This document shows positions 13,401 to 25,092 of a stretch of DNA of 64,000 bases, piece after piece (position 1 is the first letter of the stretch; each line of letters begins with the position of its first letter). A program made the position numbers and the translations under genes. This DNA comes from Fragum whitleyi. Taxonomy: Eukaryota; Mollusca; Bivalvia; Cardiida; Cardiidae. The notes beneath the pieces were generated by a model. That model searched no databases and was not told where the DNA came from. It was given only the letters and a program-made list of their open reading frames with translations. The DNA lies in contig OX411557.1 in NCBI GenBank assembly GCA_948146395.1, positions 30,079,236 through 30,143,235 on the forward strand, read 5' to 3'.

Positions 13401-15152
13401 CTGAAGCAAAACGTAGCAATCGCAACAAACTGTCCAATGAAAAGGACCACTAATGCAAGAATCAGAGCTATGGTTGCTGTGTTCAATAACGACTTTTTGT
13501 TTGTGCTTTCTGCAATAATTGCTGAAAAAGTCACACAGAAAAGATTAGGTCTGAATATACCAATTAGATAAAATCAATTACTTCTTATTGTTTCATTGAT
13601 CAAACCATGTCTGTTTTTATAATTTTAAAATTTCCTACAAACTTTGGCGTTTTAATGGTTCTTTTTACATGTTTTTGCATTTGCAGCACGATAATTAACT
13701 CAAAAGAATTTTTATTCGTCGAAAAAGCTGAAAAATGCACTGGATATTTGCAAGCAATCCACCAAAAAAAGAAATTATAGTACATTTTTTAAAGTGACTC
13801 ATTAGCATATTTTAGTTTGAAAGATGGTTATTTTCTCTTTATGTTTTTTTAGTTGAATTGTCAATAATTCAATATGAAACTAACAAATTCTGAAACGAAC
13901 TAGTGAAAAATTGCTGTTTTGGTAACATCATCATTAAATCAGACGACATCAATGCGGCGACAAAGATAGTGGCGATGCAGTCAAGCTGTCGTGTATTGTA
14001 TATCTGGTAAAATTAGCCTCTAATACTTTTCGATCGTGTAGGTCATAGGTTTGTTATTCGGCGGCAACGCGTATCCTTTATGGAATTTGTCTCTAACAAT
14101 GGGTGGATAATCGTAAACCTAAGTGGGATAGCAGGTAGAGGCTAGAAAATGATGTCATTGTACTAATGGCCAAGAAAGACTATGAATCCAGTCGCCGCCG
14201 CGATTATAAAAAAGATGTTAAACCCCATAGTTGCATAAAATGTTCGTATTCGGGTTGTTAGAGGCATACGTAAACGAACAAAACCCAGGTGCTAACAGGA
14301 GAAAGCATTGATTAATAAGTACAATCACGTTCCGTTACGCCGGCTTTTTTTAAACTTAAATATCCTCGATCGGGGCCTATATACTTTATCATTTTTTATG
14401 TCTAACATTAATATAGAGCAAAAATAAAGACGTTCATCTTATTCCCGCGTTGAATTTCTTGACTTTACCAAGCAGCGTCAGTATAAACAAAAGAGACTGT
14501 GCAATGCATAACAACATTTTCCTGACACATTCGTGGGTTAAGAGCTAGTTTCAAAATGTTCCTATAAATTGTTTCGCAATATCTGTTTAAATGAATACTT
14601 TAGTCTTTTATTTAATGCAAAAATAGCGTCAATTCACCTTTTTTCTGGCGTTCACATTTGCAGAGACCCTCGAAATGCTTTAACGCCCTCGTGCTTTGCA
14701 CTCGGACGTTTAACCATTTCCGGGTCTCTGCATATGTTAACGCCCTCAAAAGCGTGCATTAACCCTATACTCTAATAAACATATGATTGGTTGATAGGGT
14801 TGACTTAAAATCTTACGTTCTGGTAACGGCAGTTCTACTTTGTCTGTCTGTCTATCTTTACCGTCAATTGAACATGAGATATGATATACGCCTGCATCCG
14901 TTTTGTTCATACCCCTTATGATCAAAGTGTTGTCTACCTCACGGAATCTAGTATCTGTAATTATCACCATTTTTTCATTGGAAATTTTGAAGAGGATGGG
15001 ATGAGTGTCGTTGTTTTTCCACCACGAATACGACACGTAATCCCCATTTTGACTCTGTAATGCGACTTGTAGATCACCACCCGGGATGAATATTATTTCG
15101 CCAACTGCCGTGTTTCCATCGTAGTAGGAATTCGCTTTTAATCTGCCACATC
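7309..15152 (-). CDS. Ig-like transmembrane receptor with YxxM tail (3' part of gene)
   Basis: Four minus-strand exons join in phase: an Ig-like domain (14817-~15152), a transmembrane helix (13401-13521), a large cytoplasmic exon (11447-12657) and a terminal exon (7309-7499). The tail is about 467 residues, hydrophilic, with many tyrosines in signalling contexts: DYLDMDS, TYLDMDS and LYMNMDE fit YxxM (PI3-kinase p85 SH2 type). VLYTNV fits the ITIM consensus. DYIEL and PYMLV are further YxxL/V sites, and YEN, YTN and YMN fit the Grb2 YxN rule. I recognise no named orthologue. The 5' exons and signal peptide were not found; they should lie between 15153 and the TRIP12 3' end. Coding is well supported by open frames and splice phases; the signalling role is inferred from motifs. 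Confidence 0.8.
7516..7735. mobile_element. 220-bp palindrome at the receptor's last acceptor
   Basis: The arms pair over ~100 bases each (TTCTCCTTGTTGCGGCTTAT with ATAAGCCGTAACAAGGAG; AATACTTAATAATCTGCAT with its inverse). The centre is near 7637, and the left arm includes a run of 28 A (7577-7604). The outer edge is 16 bases from exon 7309-7499. Confidence 0.88.
7826..7893. repeat. small hairpin
   Basis: AATATAAAACACTCTAAAAT pairs with its inverse ending at about 7888, around CATATATCCATATG. Confidence 0.8.
9105..9897. mobile_element. non-autonomous TIR element
   Basis: TIRs TAGTCAAAAAAGTTTGGCAA and (inverse) AAAACTTTTTTGTCTA, with CAACACTT inside both. Flanks are TATATA, in keeping with a TA target. 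No transposase seen; the 119-codon frame at 9224 is unsupported. Confidence 0.7.
9898..11376. mobile_element. non-autonomous TIR element with nested P2-type element
   Basis: Left TIR ATACTCACGAGCAATGAAAA then CGCACCACC; right TIR GGTGCGTTTTCATTGCGCTT then GAGTATAT. The P2-type element 10078-10720 sits inside. It abuts the previous TIR element through a shared TATATATA. Confidence 0.7.
10078..10720 (+). mobile_element. P2-type element, degraded end
   Basis: The head is AACAAGAGCCATGTCGGACA with ATCCCCCACCG. Core units carry GGGCAATAACTC and GAGATCTATCCACCCAT, and an ACGGAATG octamer tract runs at about 10628-10675. The 3' end is eroded (CCCCCTCGCCG). It is nested in the TIR element 9901-11376. 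Confidence 0.7.
11447..12657 (-). CDS. receptor exon: cytoplasmic tail with tyrosine motifs
   Basis: A single 1,211-bp exon with about 404 codons open throughout. The acceptor is CATTCTAG and the donor CATG|GTAAGT. It contains HDYIELTEV, DYLDMDSFD, GYENQGL, SVLYTNVN, DTYLDMDSV and DPYMLVERI among acidic and serine-rich sequence. Composition is that of a disordered scaffold tail. Reading past the donor adds 15 residues and a stop, which would give an isoform lacking the YMNM exon. Confidence 0.85.
12885..13050. mobile_element. hairpin MITE related to 4268-4440
   Basis: Arms GACAAGTGTACTGAAATAT and CTTTTAAGGCACTAAC flank GGCCTCGGCTGTGAG and CCAACCTCGACCAGATATC. It lies in the receptor intron between the tail and transmembrane exons. 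Confidence 0.55.
13401..13521 (-). CDS. receptor exon: transmembrane segment
   Basis: It encodes PIIAESTNKKS then a ~25-residue hydrophobic helix containing ATIALILALVVLFIGQF, ending TFCFR and joining to RRRMHSR, a basic stop-transfer sequence. The acceptor is TTTTTCAG and the donor AG|GTAAGC. Phases fit both neighbours. This sets the orientation: Ig outside, long tail inside. Confidence 0.85.
14088..14228 (+). mobile_element. degraded SINE
   Basis: The body fragment TTTGTCTCTAACAATGGGTG ... GTGGGATAGCAGGTAGAGGC matches the SINE body in plus orientation; the head is worn. Confidence 0.55.
14817..15152 (-). CDS. receptor exon: Ig-like domain
   Basis: The exon encodes an Ig-like fold: SYSWWKNN (C-strand tryptophan), NTLIIRGMNKTDAGVYHIS (E-F strands with DxGxY), and two N-glycosylation sites (NDT, NKT). 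The usual B-strand cysteine is absent (LQVALQ) and the F-strand Cys lies at Y+4 rather than Y+2. The donor is GAAC|GTAAGA. The acceptor is uncertain: CAAAG at 15153 or GGCAG ending at 15143, which would start the exon at 15142. Confidence 0.7.
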
Positions 15153-15904
15153 CTTTGAAAATAATTTTTATGTTCAAATTAACCTATATCTGATGAAAAA
15201 AAATGTTCGCTACAACGAAAGCTTTTTTTAAACTTCATTTCGTCGAACAAAAGTAGTCCTCTTAAAGTTATATGTGAATTAAATTAAAAGATTGTTTTAT
15301 TTATATTATCGCAAAAGACTAGTAAATGTAATTAAAAAATAATAATGAAAAGAAATATTCTTTATTATTGAATAAACATTTTTTTTTAAATATGCCATAT
15401 TTCTCTTACACGCATTTACAGAAATTGTTCGCCATTTCACGTGTACTGTAAGGCATCTAATTTGCACTCTTTATAGTACTGTGTTAACTACCTTGCAAAT
15501 AAAACATACTTGTGAGAACTTTAAAAATTCATCTACCATGTTGGGCAACACTCCTTTCAAAAAGAATAACGATTAACATCCACCGAAACGATTTATGGTC
15601 CATTGCTATCAAGTTTGTCGCTTTAATTAATGATCGAACATTAAACATTTATGTAAGAAAAGTCGAATTTTGATATTTTATTCGTCACAAAATAAGAAAC
15701 ATCAGAAAAACTCTTTAGATAAATTTGTGACCCCTTCTGCAAAAAGGGATCACCTGGGAAGTGCGGAAAGTACCGAGCTTGATCAGGCTGCGCGAATTGC
15801 GTCGACTAACCAGGGTCTTTCCTTTCCTTGGTTGGCGATTTTCTTGAATTTTTTAATCACGACTTATATCTGTAAATAAAGACATGCGAAAAAATGTTTA
15901 GAGC

Positions 15905-16010
15905 TATGTTTCACAGTCCTACGTGTGGACTTCAGGTTTCGGGTTCGAGCGCCGACGTTATCGTTGTGTGTTCATGGTCAAGGCGCTTTCACTAACAGCC
16001 AGTTTGTTAT
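15905..16010 (+). mobile_element. possible tRNA-type SINE of a second family
   Basis: GGTTTCGGGTTCGAGCGCCG resembles a tRNA B box, followed by TGTGTGTTCATGGTCAAGGC, like the conserved body of other animal SINEs. Boundaries unclear. Confidence 0.4.
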
Positions 16011-16344
16011 CTACCAACCTAACCTGAATGTTAAAAAGAGGTTTACTAGAATTACCAGTTACTACGTCGCGTAAAAGAAAATATGCGTAGCCCGTGTTTG
16101 AACGCATTTATTTCCTTTAAAAGTATGAGTGATTATCATAAACAGAATCACGCACTTCAAGGAAACACTGCATGCATTATCTCAATACCCAGTGCTTCCT
16201 TCGGATGTTGACCCAACCAATCTCTTATCCTGTTTCCTTTAACCCCGCCATGCTGAAACAAGGTTTCGTTTTCACCAAATTGCTTATTTTCAGGACAATT
16301 CCCACCGTTTGGCTTTACTTTTGGACCCAATAATTAAGTAGAAA

Positions 16345-16440
16345 GCAGGTAGTGTAGGCTAAGGTCAGACTGCACGTCTGTGCAGGCTGATCTTAATCTG
16401 CACTGTCTTCCATCGCTTTATGTAGAGTAATGATAAGTCT
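16345..16440. repeat. two-armed GATCAGACTGCACA hairpin repeat
   Basis: GCAGGTAGTGTAGGCTAAGG ... GTGCAGGCTGATCTTAATCT. The same palindromic unit recurs at about 22452-22510, 26240-26330, 29180-29260 and 39573-39650. Confidence 0.65.
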
Positions 16441-16629
16441 TGAATAGGATGAAAAGGACTGAAACATTTTTACAAGACAAAATATTATATTGATCAAATG
16501 AAACAATGTATATCAAACGATACTGTAATCCAAATGTTTCTTTTTATTTCCAAACAAGAGGTCAATAGGGGCCTAGGACGATCTTTTGGCTATCTTGAAA
16601 AGCCTTTGGTAGGATAGGCATGTATTGCT

Positions 16630-16759
16630 AACAAGAGGACCATGATGGTCCTATATCGCTCACCTGTGTATCTTTGTCTAAATTACCTAGTATAAAATTT
16701 TCCAGCAAAAGTCGTAATAGTACTTTTAACACTTTTGGTCTCTATAGAGTGTAACAAGA
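16630..16759 (+). mobile_element. truncated pearl-like element head
   Basis: It starts AACAAGAGGACCATGATGGT and CGCTCACCTG like a full element but ends after ~130 bp, where a second complete copy begins. Confidence 0.7.
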
Positions 16760-18402
16760 AAACAAGAGGACCATGATGGTCCTATATCGCTCACCTTCGT
16801 CTCTTTCGACTTCTCCCTTAGCAAAATTAAATACTTGAAAGATCATTAAATGATCATTAAATTTTTCAAAGAAAAACATAACTCTATTTCTATGATCGCT
16901 GCATAAATTTCTATCCTTTTCTCAACAAGTTTCACGTGACCTGGCCATCATTCTGACCAAGTTTCATAAAGATTGGGCAATATTTTTGACCTCTAAAAAG
17001 AAAAAAGTCATTAAGGCCCCTTTTCCCGTGATATGCCATGGATCTTTCCCATTCTAAATAGGGTTCATCCTTGTGACCTAGCCATTATTCTGGTCATGTT
17101 TCATGAAAATTGAATAGTATTTGTGGCTTCTAGAGCGTAAACAAGAAAATTGTCATTAAGGCCCCTTTCCCGTGATATGGCACAGATCTTTCCCATTTTC
17201 AATAGGGTTCATCTTTGTGACCTGGCCAACATTCTGAAGAAACTTCATAAAGATTGGGCCATATTTGTGGTCTCTAGAGTGTAAACAAAAAATTGTCATT
17301 ATGGCCCCTTTTCCCGTGATATGGCACAGATCCTTCCCATTTTCAATAGGGTTAATTCTTGTGGCTTGGCCAACCTTCTGACCAAATTTCATAAAGATTG
17401 GGCCATATTTGTGGCCTCTAGAGTGTAAACAAGAAGTTTGTCATTATGGCCCCTTTTCCCGTGATATGGCACGGATCCTTCCCATTTTCAATAGGGTTAA
17501 TCCTTGTGACCTTGCTAACATTCTGACCAAGTTTCATGAAGATTGGGCCATATTTGTGGCCTCTAGAGTGTAAACAAAAAAATTGTCATTAAGGCCCCTT
17601 TTCCCGTGATATGCCATGGATCTTTCCTATTTTCGATAGGGATCATCCTTGTGGCTTGGCCAACCTTCTGACCAAATTTCATAAAGATTGGGCCATATTT
17701 GTGGCCTCTAGAGTGTAAACAAGAAAATTGTCATTATAGCCCCTTTTCCCGTGATATGGCACAGATCCTTCCCATTTTCAATAGGGTTCATCCTTGTGAC
17801 CTGGCCAACCTTCTGACCAAATTTCATAAAGATTGGACCATATTTGTGGCCTCCAGAGTGTAAACAAGAAATTTGTCATTAAGGCCCCTTTTCCTGTGAT
17901 ATGGCATGGATCCTTCCCATTTTCGATATGGTTAATCCTTGTGACCTTGCTAACATTCTGACCAAGTTTCATGAAGATTGGGCCATATTTGTGGCCTCTA
18001 GAGTGTAAACAAAAAAATTGTTATTAAGGCCCCTTTTCCCGTGATATGGCACGGATCCTTCCTATTTTCGATAGGGATCATCCTTGTGGCTTGGCCAATC
18101 TTCTGACCAAATTTCATAAAGATTGGGCCATATTTGTGGCCTCTAGAGTGTAAACAAGAAAATTGTCATTATGGCCCCTTTTCCCGTGATATGGCACGGA
18201 TCCTTCCCATTTTCAATAGGGTTCATCCTTGTGACCTGGCCATCATTCTGACCAAGTTTCATGAAGATTGGTCCATATTTGTTGCCTCTAGAGTGTAAAC
18301 ACTAAGATTGTTGACGCCGGACGCCGGACGACAGATGACGCACGACGGACATTCAATGATCACAAAAGCTCACCTTGAGCACGATGTGCTCAGGTGAGCT
18401 AA
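16760..18402 (+). mobile_element. full-length pearl-like/HINE element
   Basis: The 5' head AACAAGAGGACCATGATGGT is followed by about eight to nine core units of ~145 bp (aagattgggccatatttgtg...), a GACGCCGGACGACAG microsatellite-like tract, then the 3' hairpin CTTGAGCACGATGTGCTCAG and terminal GTGAGCTAA. The layout is that of bivalve pearl elements; DINE-1/Helentron relatives share the 3' hairpin and lack target duplication. Confidence 0.8.
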
Positions 18403-19512
18403 TTATCATGAAAGCTCCTTTTTCCTGTGACATGACACAGATCCTTCCAATTTTCAAAGGATTATTCCTTGTGACTTGACAAACATTCAGACCAAGTTTC
18501 ATGAAGATTAGACCATATGTGTGGCCTCTTGAGCTTCAAGATGAAAAATGTCATTAAGGCCCCTTTTCCCGTGATATGATATGGATCCTTCCCATTTTTG
18601 ATAGGGTTCATCCTTGTGACCTTACAATCTTTCTGACCAAGTTTCATGAAGATTGGACCATATTTGTGGCCTCTAGAGCATAAACAAGAAATTTGTCATT
18701 AAGACCCCTTTTCCCTTGATATGACACAGATCCTTCCCATTTTCAATAGGGTTAATCCTTGTAAACTGACAGTCATTCTGGCCAAGTTTCATGATGATTT
18801 GTTCATATTTGTGGCCTCTAGAGCATAAACAAGAAAATTGTCATTAAGGCCCCTTTTCCTGTGATATGACACAGATCCTTCCCATTTTCAATAGGGTTCA
18901 TCCTTGCGACCTAACAATTACTCTGACCAAGTTTCATGAAGATTGGACCATATTTGTGGCTTCTAGAGTGTAAACAAGAAAATTGTCATTTAGGCCCCTT
19001 TTCCCTTGATATGGCACGGATCTTTCCCATTTTCGATAGGGTTAATCCTTAAGACCTGACAATCATTCTGGCCAAGTTTCATGATGATTGGTTCATATTT
19101 GTGGCCTCTAGAGCGTAAACAAGAAAATTGTCATTTAGGCCCCTTTTCCTGTGATATGAAACAGATCCTTCCCATTTTCAATAGGGTTCATCCTTGCGTC
19201 CTAACAATTACTCTGACCAAGTTTCATGAAGATTGGACCATATTTGTGGCTTCTAGAGTGTAAACAAGAAAATTGTCATTAAGGCCCCTTTTCCCTTGAT
19301 ATGGCATGGATCTTTCCCATTTTCAATAGGGTTCATCCTTGTGACCTGATGGTTAATCTGACCAAGTTTCATGATGATCGGTTCATATTTGTGGCCTCTA
19401 GAGTGTAAACACCTAAATTGTTGACGCCTGATGATGGACGACAGATGAGGCACGACACACATTCAATGATCACAAAAGCTCACCTTGAGCACGATGTGCT
19501 CAGGTGAGCTAA
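18403..19512 (+). mobile_element. pearl-like element lacking its 5' head
   Basis: It continues directly after the previous element with about seven more core units, a GACGATGGACGACAG-type tract and the same 3' hairpin and GCTAA end. It may be a tandem duplication of the core and 3' end rather than an independent insertion. Confidence 0.75.
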
Positions 19513-19821
19513 AAAACACTGTAAAATTGACAAGGTGAGTTACATTGAAATGGTTTAGGATTGAAATTCAATGAATTTTGGATAAATTGGGGGAGGGGTA
19601 TGAAATATAGCCAATTTTGTTCAAAGGAACGAAATTAGCAATATTCTATTACATTACTTTAATATCTATGTAGTTTTCTATGTGCGTATTTGCGGACTAG
19701 CCAGACATTTCAAAAATCCACACATCCTATTTAACCCATGGAATGAATCGAACTAATTGCATGATGTGTTTGGTCATTCTGAACAGTCTCCAAACTATTT
19801 TAGATCGATTTGGGCGTTTTG

Positions 19822-20015
19822 GAATACGCTGCTTTCAACAATCTTTCAGTTATATCGCGGCGACTGGAAAACCTAACAACAGATTCCTGGTATTTCTCAC
19901 ACAAGTACTTCTATCTCATCCTTTTCCTAGTCCCATACTGCTATCCCAAGTAGATCTACGATTATCGACCCATTGTTGTGAGACAAAAAGACGGAAAGAA
20001 TGAGTGCCACCGTCA
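19822..20015 (-). mobile_element. SINE copy
   Basis: Minus orientation: ACGCTGCTTTCAACAATC at the tail end, AGATCTACGATTATCGACCC in the body, GAAAGAATGAGTGCCACCGT near the head. Confidence 0.65.
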
Positions 20016-20099
20016 TATCGCGTTGGCTAAAGCGCATTACCATTGTTTTCTAGTATTTCTTTCATCAGCACTACCACATCATCAGGTGTCCAGACTTAA

Positions 20100-20190
20100 T
20101 TTTTATCTCCTAATAAAACCCTATGTTGTGGGAACTCATTCGAACCGTCTCATTGAGACGTTTCAAATGAGTACCAACAAGTAAGGAATA
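20100..20190. repeat. CCCTATGTTGT palindromic repeat
   Basis: AACCCTATGTTGTGGGAACT ... CGTCTCATTGAGACG ... ATGAGTACCAACAA forms a hairpin. Relatives lie at about 13085-13150, 25560-25735, 33095-33150 and 44130-44200. Confidence 0.6.
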
Positions 20191-20236
20191 ATGAAATATT
20201 TACATTTTAAAACCAAAATAACCTCTCTATCTACAG

Positions 20237-20408
20237 CTATACATCCTTTCCAAGCCTCAAGCTGCTTATCCCACATTGGTTTACGATTTTCGAGTCAATC
20301 GTTAGAGACAATTATCAGAAAGGATGTGTGCCATTGTTGTGGATATAATTTTTGCTTGAACGGGGATTTAACGCCGCTTTTAACAAACTATCAGTCATAT
20401 TGTGAAAA
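20237..20408 (-). mobile_element. two SINE fragments
   Basis: A body fragment (CATCCTTTCCAAGCCTCAAG to GTGCCATTGTTGTGG), then a tail fragment (AACGCCGCTTTTAACAAAC). Open frames here come from the SINE. Confidence 0.5.
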
Positions 20409-20565
20409 ATGTTCTATAACCTCTGACCCTGATGGAGAACAACTCTGCCAAATCAGTTTGAAATCTAAGCAGATCTAGGAAACTTTTCTAGACAAGTTCA
20501 AATGAAATCTTGACAGACAATCATCACAACGGTATTCCCCGCTTATTGCTTACCCGTACAATTTT

Positions 20566-20768
20566 AAGAACTTGTTGAATCTTCTTCTCTAATTTGATGT
20601 GAATTTTCTGTTTAAAGGAAATTTACCTCAAGTTAAAGGAAAAGAGGCCTAAAAGGCATAAGTTTCATTAAATTTCTTTAAAATCAGAAAATGCATACTA
20701 GATAAAAGCTCCCTGACCATGTTTTGTATAGCTCCCAGGCGCCTTTATTAGGAGAAATACGATAAACC
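20566..20768. mobile_element. MITE shared with 56548-56798
   Basis: AACTTGTTGAATCTTCTTCT, AAATGCATACTAGATAAAAG and CCCAGGCGCCTTTATTAGGA match the second copy in order. Confidence 0.6.
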
Positions 20769-23700
20769 AAAATATGACATGAATAATGCAAACGAGACAC
20801 GTATGTGGTCTTTTCATTTTACTTTCATAAGTTTACATTAGAAACAATGAAAAGAAAACCGTACATTGAAGACTTTATTTAACAATGCCAATCCGTACAT
20901 ACAGGCTTCCTGCCCTTTCTATCAAAATAGGAATCTAACAATTTCAAATACAATAACACATGGTAGTTTAATGTACATGGAAACTTACCGCACCTAGCAC
21001 ACTAGGCTTGTATTCAGGTTGACAAAACAGTGCAAACTGTTTGCCTATTTTATACCACTTTGCATGCAAGAGCACATGCAAAACGGGGTAAAATTGGGAA
21101 GCAGTTCACACCGTTATTTTTTCATCCGGAACACAATGCATAATATGGTGCAATGCTCGTGAAAGGGTAGACTGGTTACCTTAAACAAAGCTAATGTATA
21201 CATCAAAGTGATACCAGTCTAAAACCAAAGGTAGACTTGATTCATTTACTAGGAGTACTTGAAATACTTAATTTGGAGAATTTCATACTAAAAGATGCAA
21301 ATTGGCACAAAATTATTGCTTGAAAAAATTAGAAAAAAAACGGCTACATCAGCCACACGGTTTCATATATCATTTTGTGAGTCATTTTAAAAATGACCAA
21401 TTGCTAGACAACAAAAGAGACTCCATTGAAAACTTAACCCTTCCAATACCGCCAGAAATCATTTTTAGATTTAAACAATGATTTTTTTATTCATAGACCT
21501 TGCCCTTTAGATGATTAAATGACCAAACAATATGAAAATCTCATGATTGTTTAGAAAATAAATAAAGGTTTGCTATGATGGTCTCTTCGTGAAGTTTCAA
21601 ACTAATTATTGCAAACTGATCTCAGGTTTATAAACAGATTTGAAAATCGGCCAAAATCAAACAGACCCTTAGGTACTTCTTTTAGTGTTCAAATTTTCAA
21701 TCTTTTTTTAAAAGGCTCCATAAGATTATTGGGAGCATCCCAAGTGCGGAGTAAACCAAGTGCTCAAAGTTGGTAAATCAAGTCAATCCCAATGGCAAAA
21801 GAAGGGGAGATAATTTGACTCATACATGGGGTGTTGCCTACCCACAAACACATATCAGTTATCTCCCCTGAAAGAATTTTCTTTTTCATATTGGTAAAAA
21901 TATCTAATGGTGATATTACATGTATTTCATGGGAGACAATAACAGCTGCTGTAGTCACAACATTCTAGTCTCCCACCATAGAAATATGTGACCCATCATG
22001 TAAAAAGGGACCATCAGAGTACCCCAAATAGATTCACGTAAAAGGGGTTATTAGCTCCAGCATTCGTCACATTCAAAAATTCTTTCATATTACCGTAGAT
22101 CATTCTAGATACAGAAAATTGCCAAAGTGCGAAAAAGTGTCAACCCTATTCAGTTGTAACAGTCTGACTAGGATCAATACTTTACGCACCACCCAGGTTT
22201 TCCCTTTTTGCATGACAAGTCACAATTATATATAATGGTAAATGTATTTACAGACACGAATGATACCAAGGTTTAGGAAATCTCATTAAGATGACTTTAA
22301 GATAGCAGACCTTCAACCCTTTCAAAGTTAAATCTTTAGGAAGCAATTCAACTCTTATCCTGATAATTTTGATTTTGTCACAATTTGCAAATCTTTGGGA
22401 CAACTTGAACTTGAAGTTTGCTACAAGTTTTCTCAATAATTGTAAAGTAAAAGGCAGGATGTATAAGCCAAGATCAGGCTGCACATATGTGCAGTCTGAT
22501 CTTGTCCCATATTGTGTGCTAAATTTTGTTTACAAGTGTTTTCAAACTATCATTTTGCATTGATGCGGATAAAACTTTTACAACTTCGATTAATTCCTCT
22601 CTATTCTACTTCCTGGAGAATGAATGAACCACTACTTGAGCCAAATGTATGGGCAAAGGAAATTAACCATGACACATAACCACTTTCCGCAATCAAACTC
22701 TTAGAGCCTAAACTTAACCCCCCCACCCCCCCCACCCCACCAGAGACACCTCCCTTAATTATCAGCAAGACTATGTCATGAACAATACAAGAAGAGTTAA
22801 GATACCCAATCTACATAAATTCTTATCACTTTTACAAAGGACCATCAAAACAGATTATGAATGGTTTAACTGCATATTCTAATTTGAATCATTTTCTCTT
22901 GATTTAGCACATGCTTATCTTTGCACCTTTAATACTTTGCACTTAAGATTAAATAAATAAATTTAATTAACAACAAAATGAAGTTAACTGTTCTAAACTA
23001 AATATAAATTTCACTGATGTAATTTTCTTCCTATTTACACTATGTCCAACAGCAATCTTTTCTTATTTGGAAAAGACTTATTGAAAAGTTTGGATAATCA
23101 CTTTTTATCATTTGAGTGCTCACCATATACCCCCCTTAATTAAACTTTTTACATGACTTCCAAGTGGACCATATTTTGTTTATTAGCTATGGTTGCTTCA
23201 TCTTGTTGAGCCAAGGGTTACGAACGTTTTACTTATCTTACCCTTGGCTGATTGAATGGGTATTTTCTGTACGCGTGACGTCACAGAACGGAAAACGCGT
23301 CGGACCAATCAGTAACCTTCTTACAAAAAGGTACGAAAGCGGGAGGTATGTTAGGTCAATATGCCCCGCGGTTACATGCCAGATGTGAATTTGACCCTTA
23401 GAATTGCGCTTAACCCCTTCAGTTTAAAGTGACACTTAGTATGACTGAAATACACAATCAAAAAGGCTGTGCGAAATTCCTATATCTTGTCAAGTGTGAC
23501 AATTTACTTTATTAATAATTTGATGGTACATTGAAAGGTTCTCAAATTCAGCTTTTTTGCCTGCGATGTATTACGGTTTTTCAATGTTTATTTGAAATTT
23601 TAAGTTATTTAATCCATCAATACCGGTTTAAGTTTGCACTGTATTTAATCCTCATCGAAGGGAAACTCCAATAAAGCAGAATGTTTCTATATTGAAGTGC

Positions 23701-24256
23701 GCGAAATTTTGGAAATTGAAATGAATTCAATAAAGAAATAATTTATAGAAATGATATTTAAGTTGAACTCTCATATTAATTCTTTATTTCAGAAAATTCC
23801 CTCGTCTTTTCCATCAGGTTTTTCTTTAAGCACCTAAGAGAAATAAATAGAATTTATTATATATGTATTTATTTTGATTTGAAAGATACCTGTGTTGTAG
23901 GTAATCACAAGGTTTCGATAAATTTAAAATTCAAACTTGCTATGAAACAATTTATTCGCGACGTTTTAAACGAAGCAATACCGTGCAATGATCAATAAAA
24001 ATCGAATTACATTTTTTTCTTAAAAAAAAGGGATAATTTGATTTTCATTTCTTATATATTTGATACATTCAAGTATTGTGATTGCGCAGTCAAAAATTCT
24101 CGTGGCTACAGCTTATTCAAATTATGATTAAGTAGTTTTGGTCGCCCGTTGACTATATTCTATATATTATGGAAATTTATTTGCTTTCAATGTAAAACAA
24201 AAAAATACAAACTGGCCAATTTTTCCTCATATTTTTATGTTATTAAATTTTTCATA

Positions 24257-24270
24257 GGGGGGGGGGGGGG
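24257..24270. repeat. poly-G tract
   Basis: Fourteen consecutive G in an otherwise AT-rich region. A 172-codon open frame runs through it and is not considered coding. Confidence 0.9.
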
Positions 24271-25092
24271 CAAACTTTTCTTCTGTAGAACAATTTTAAG
24301 ATTTTTTATATTGCTGAAAATAGTTACTTGTTACTTATTCCAAATTACTTCTTCAAATGTCGTAATGATTTTTTTTGTTTTCTTACTCCCAAATGTATTA
24401 CGGAATTTTATTTACGACGCGACGGAGTATTGGTGTGTAGGGACCTATGTGGTGGTGTTGGTGGTGAAAATAGATAAACTCAAAACCATTTCATGTTATT
24501 TTAAAGTTGACAAAAATAGTAAAGGGATTAAAAACATCACCAAAAATTTCTTGTCTTCTTTTTTTGAAATTAGAGTGTGTTTAAAATTGAAACAGTCTAA
24601 GATTTTATCATCTAGTAGTGCCTTAACTAGACCGTTGGGAAGCGCACATACTTTATTTAAGTTTTGATAATAATGCACGACATTGAGGACAGGTTGTGAT
24701 TTAATAACAATACTTTCTTTTTTATATATTGCAAATAGAGTATTTTTAGTTACATAGAAATATTATAAAAATAAAGACAATGTTCAATAATAATGAAAAC
24801 AAAAGCTTAATATTCGAATAATTTATGATAAAAGGAATTGAATTATATTTTGATGATTTTATAAATCAACCAGTCACCAAATAAAAACATACACAAAAAG
24901 AGCGACGCATTTTCTTCAAACCAGGAATAAAGGGATTATCTACACAGTCGTCGGTATACAAAAGGTTGCCATAGGGATTAAACGGTACAGATGCTGTTTG
25001 TAAGAAGCTCTCTGATTGGCAGTTACAGAAATCGCGTTTGACCTTTTGATTGGCCGGCTAAAAATAAATCGTACAGAAAATACCTATTCATT

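Larger units (their letters stand above)
20409..25092. other. AT-rich region, no exon recognised; possible 3' UTR or missing receptor 5' exons
   Basis: Holds the listed MITEs, a C-rich tract near 22720-22740 and a poly-G tract. By position it could contain the 5' exons of the receptor gene or a long TRIP12 3' UTR (AATAAA at 20874-20879, minus strand), but I see no convincing exon. Confidence 0.4.

Noticed and set aside
13600..13785. Minus-strand 61-codon frame upstream of the transmembrane exon
   Set aside because: Lies wholly within the receptor intron, with no usable splice edges or similarity.
15670..15879. 69-codon frame with a hydrophobic end
   Set aside because: No homology, no splice or promoter context, and near SINE-like sequence.
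15905..16010. Functional tRNA gene
   Set aside because: Only a B-box-like block is seen; no acceptor stem or anticodon arm could be paired, so it is listed as a possible SINE.
19743..20478. Series of plus-strand frames
   Set aside because: They fall in SINE copies and a palindromic repeat.
24149..24667. 172-codon plus-strand open frame
   Set aside because: AT-rich low-complexity translation running through a poly-G tract, with no recognisable domain.
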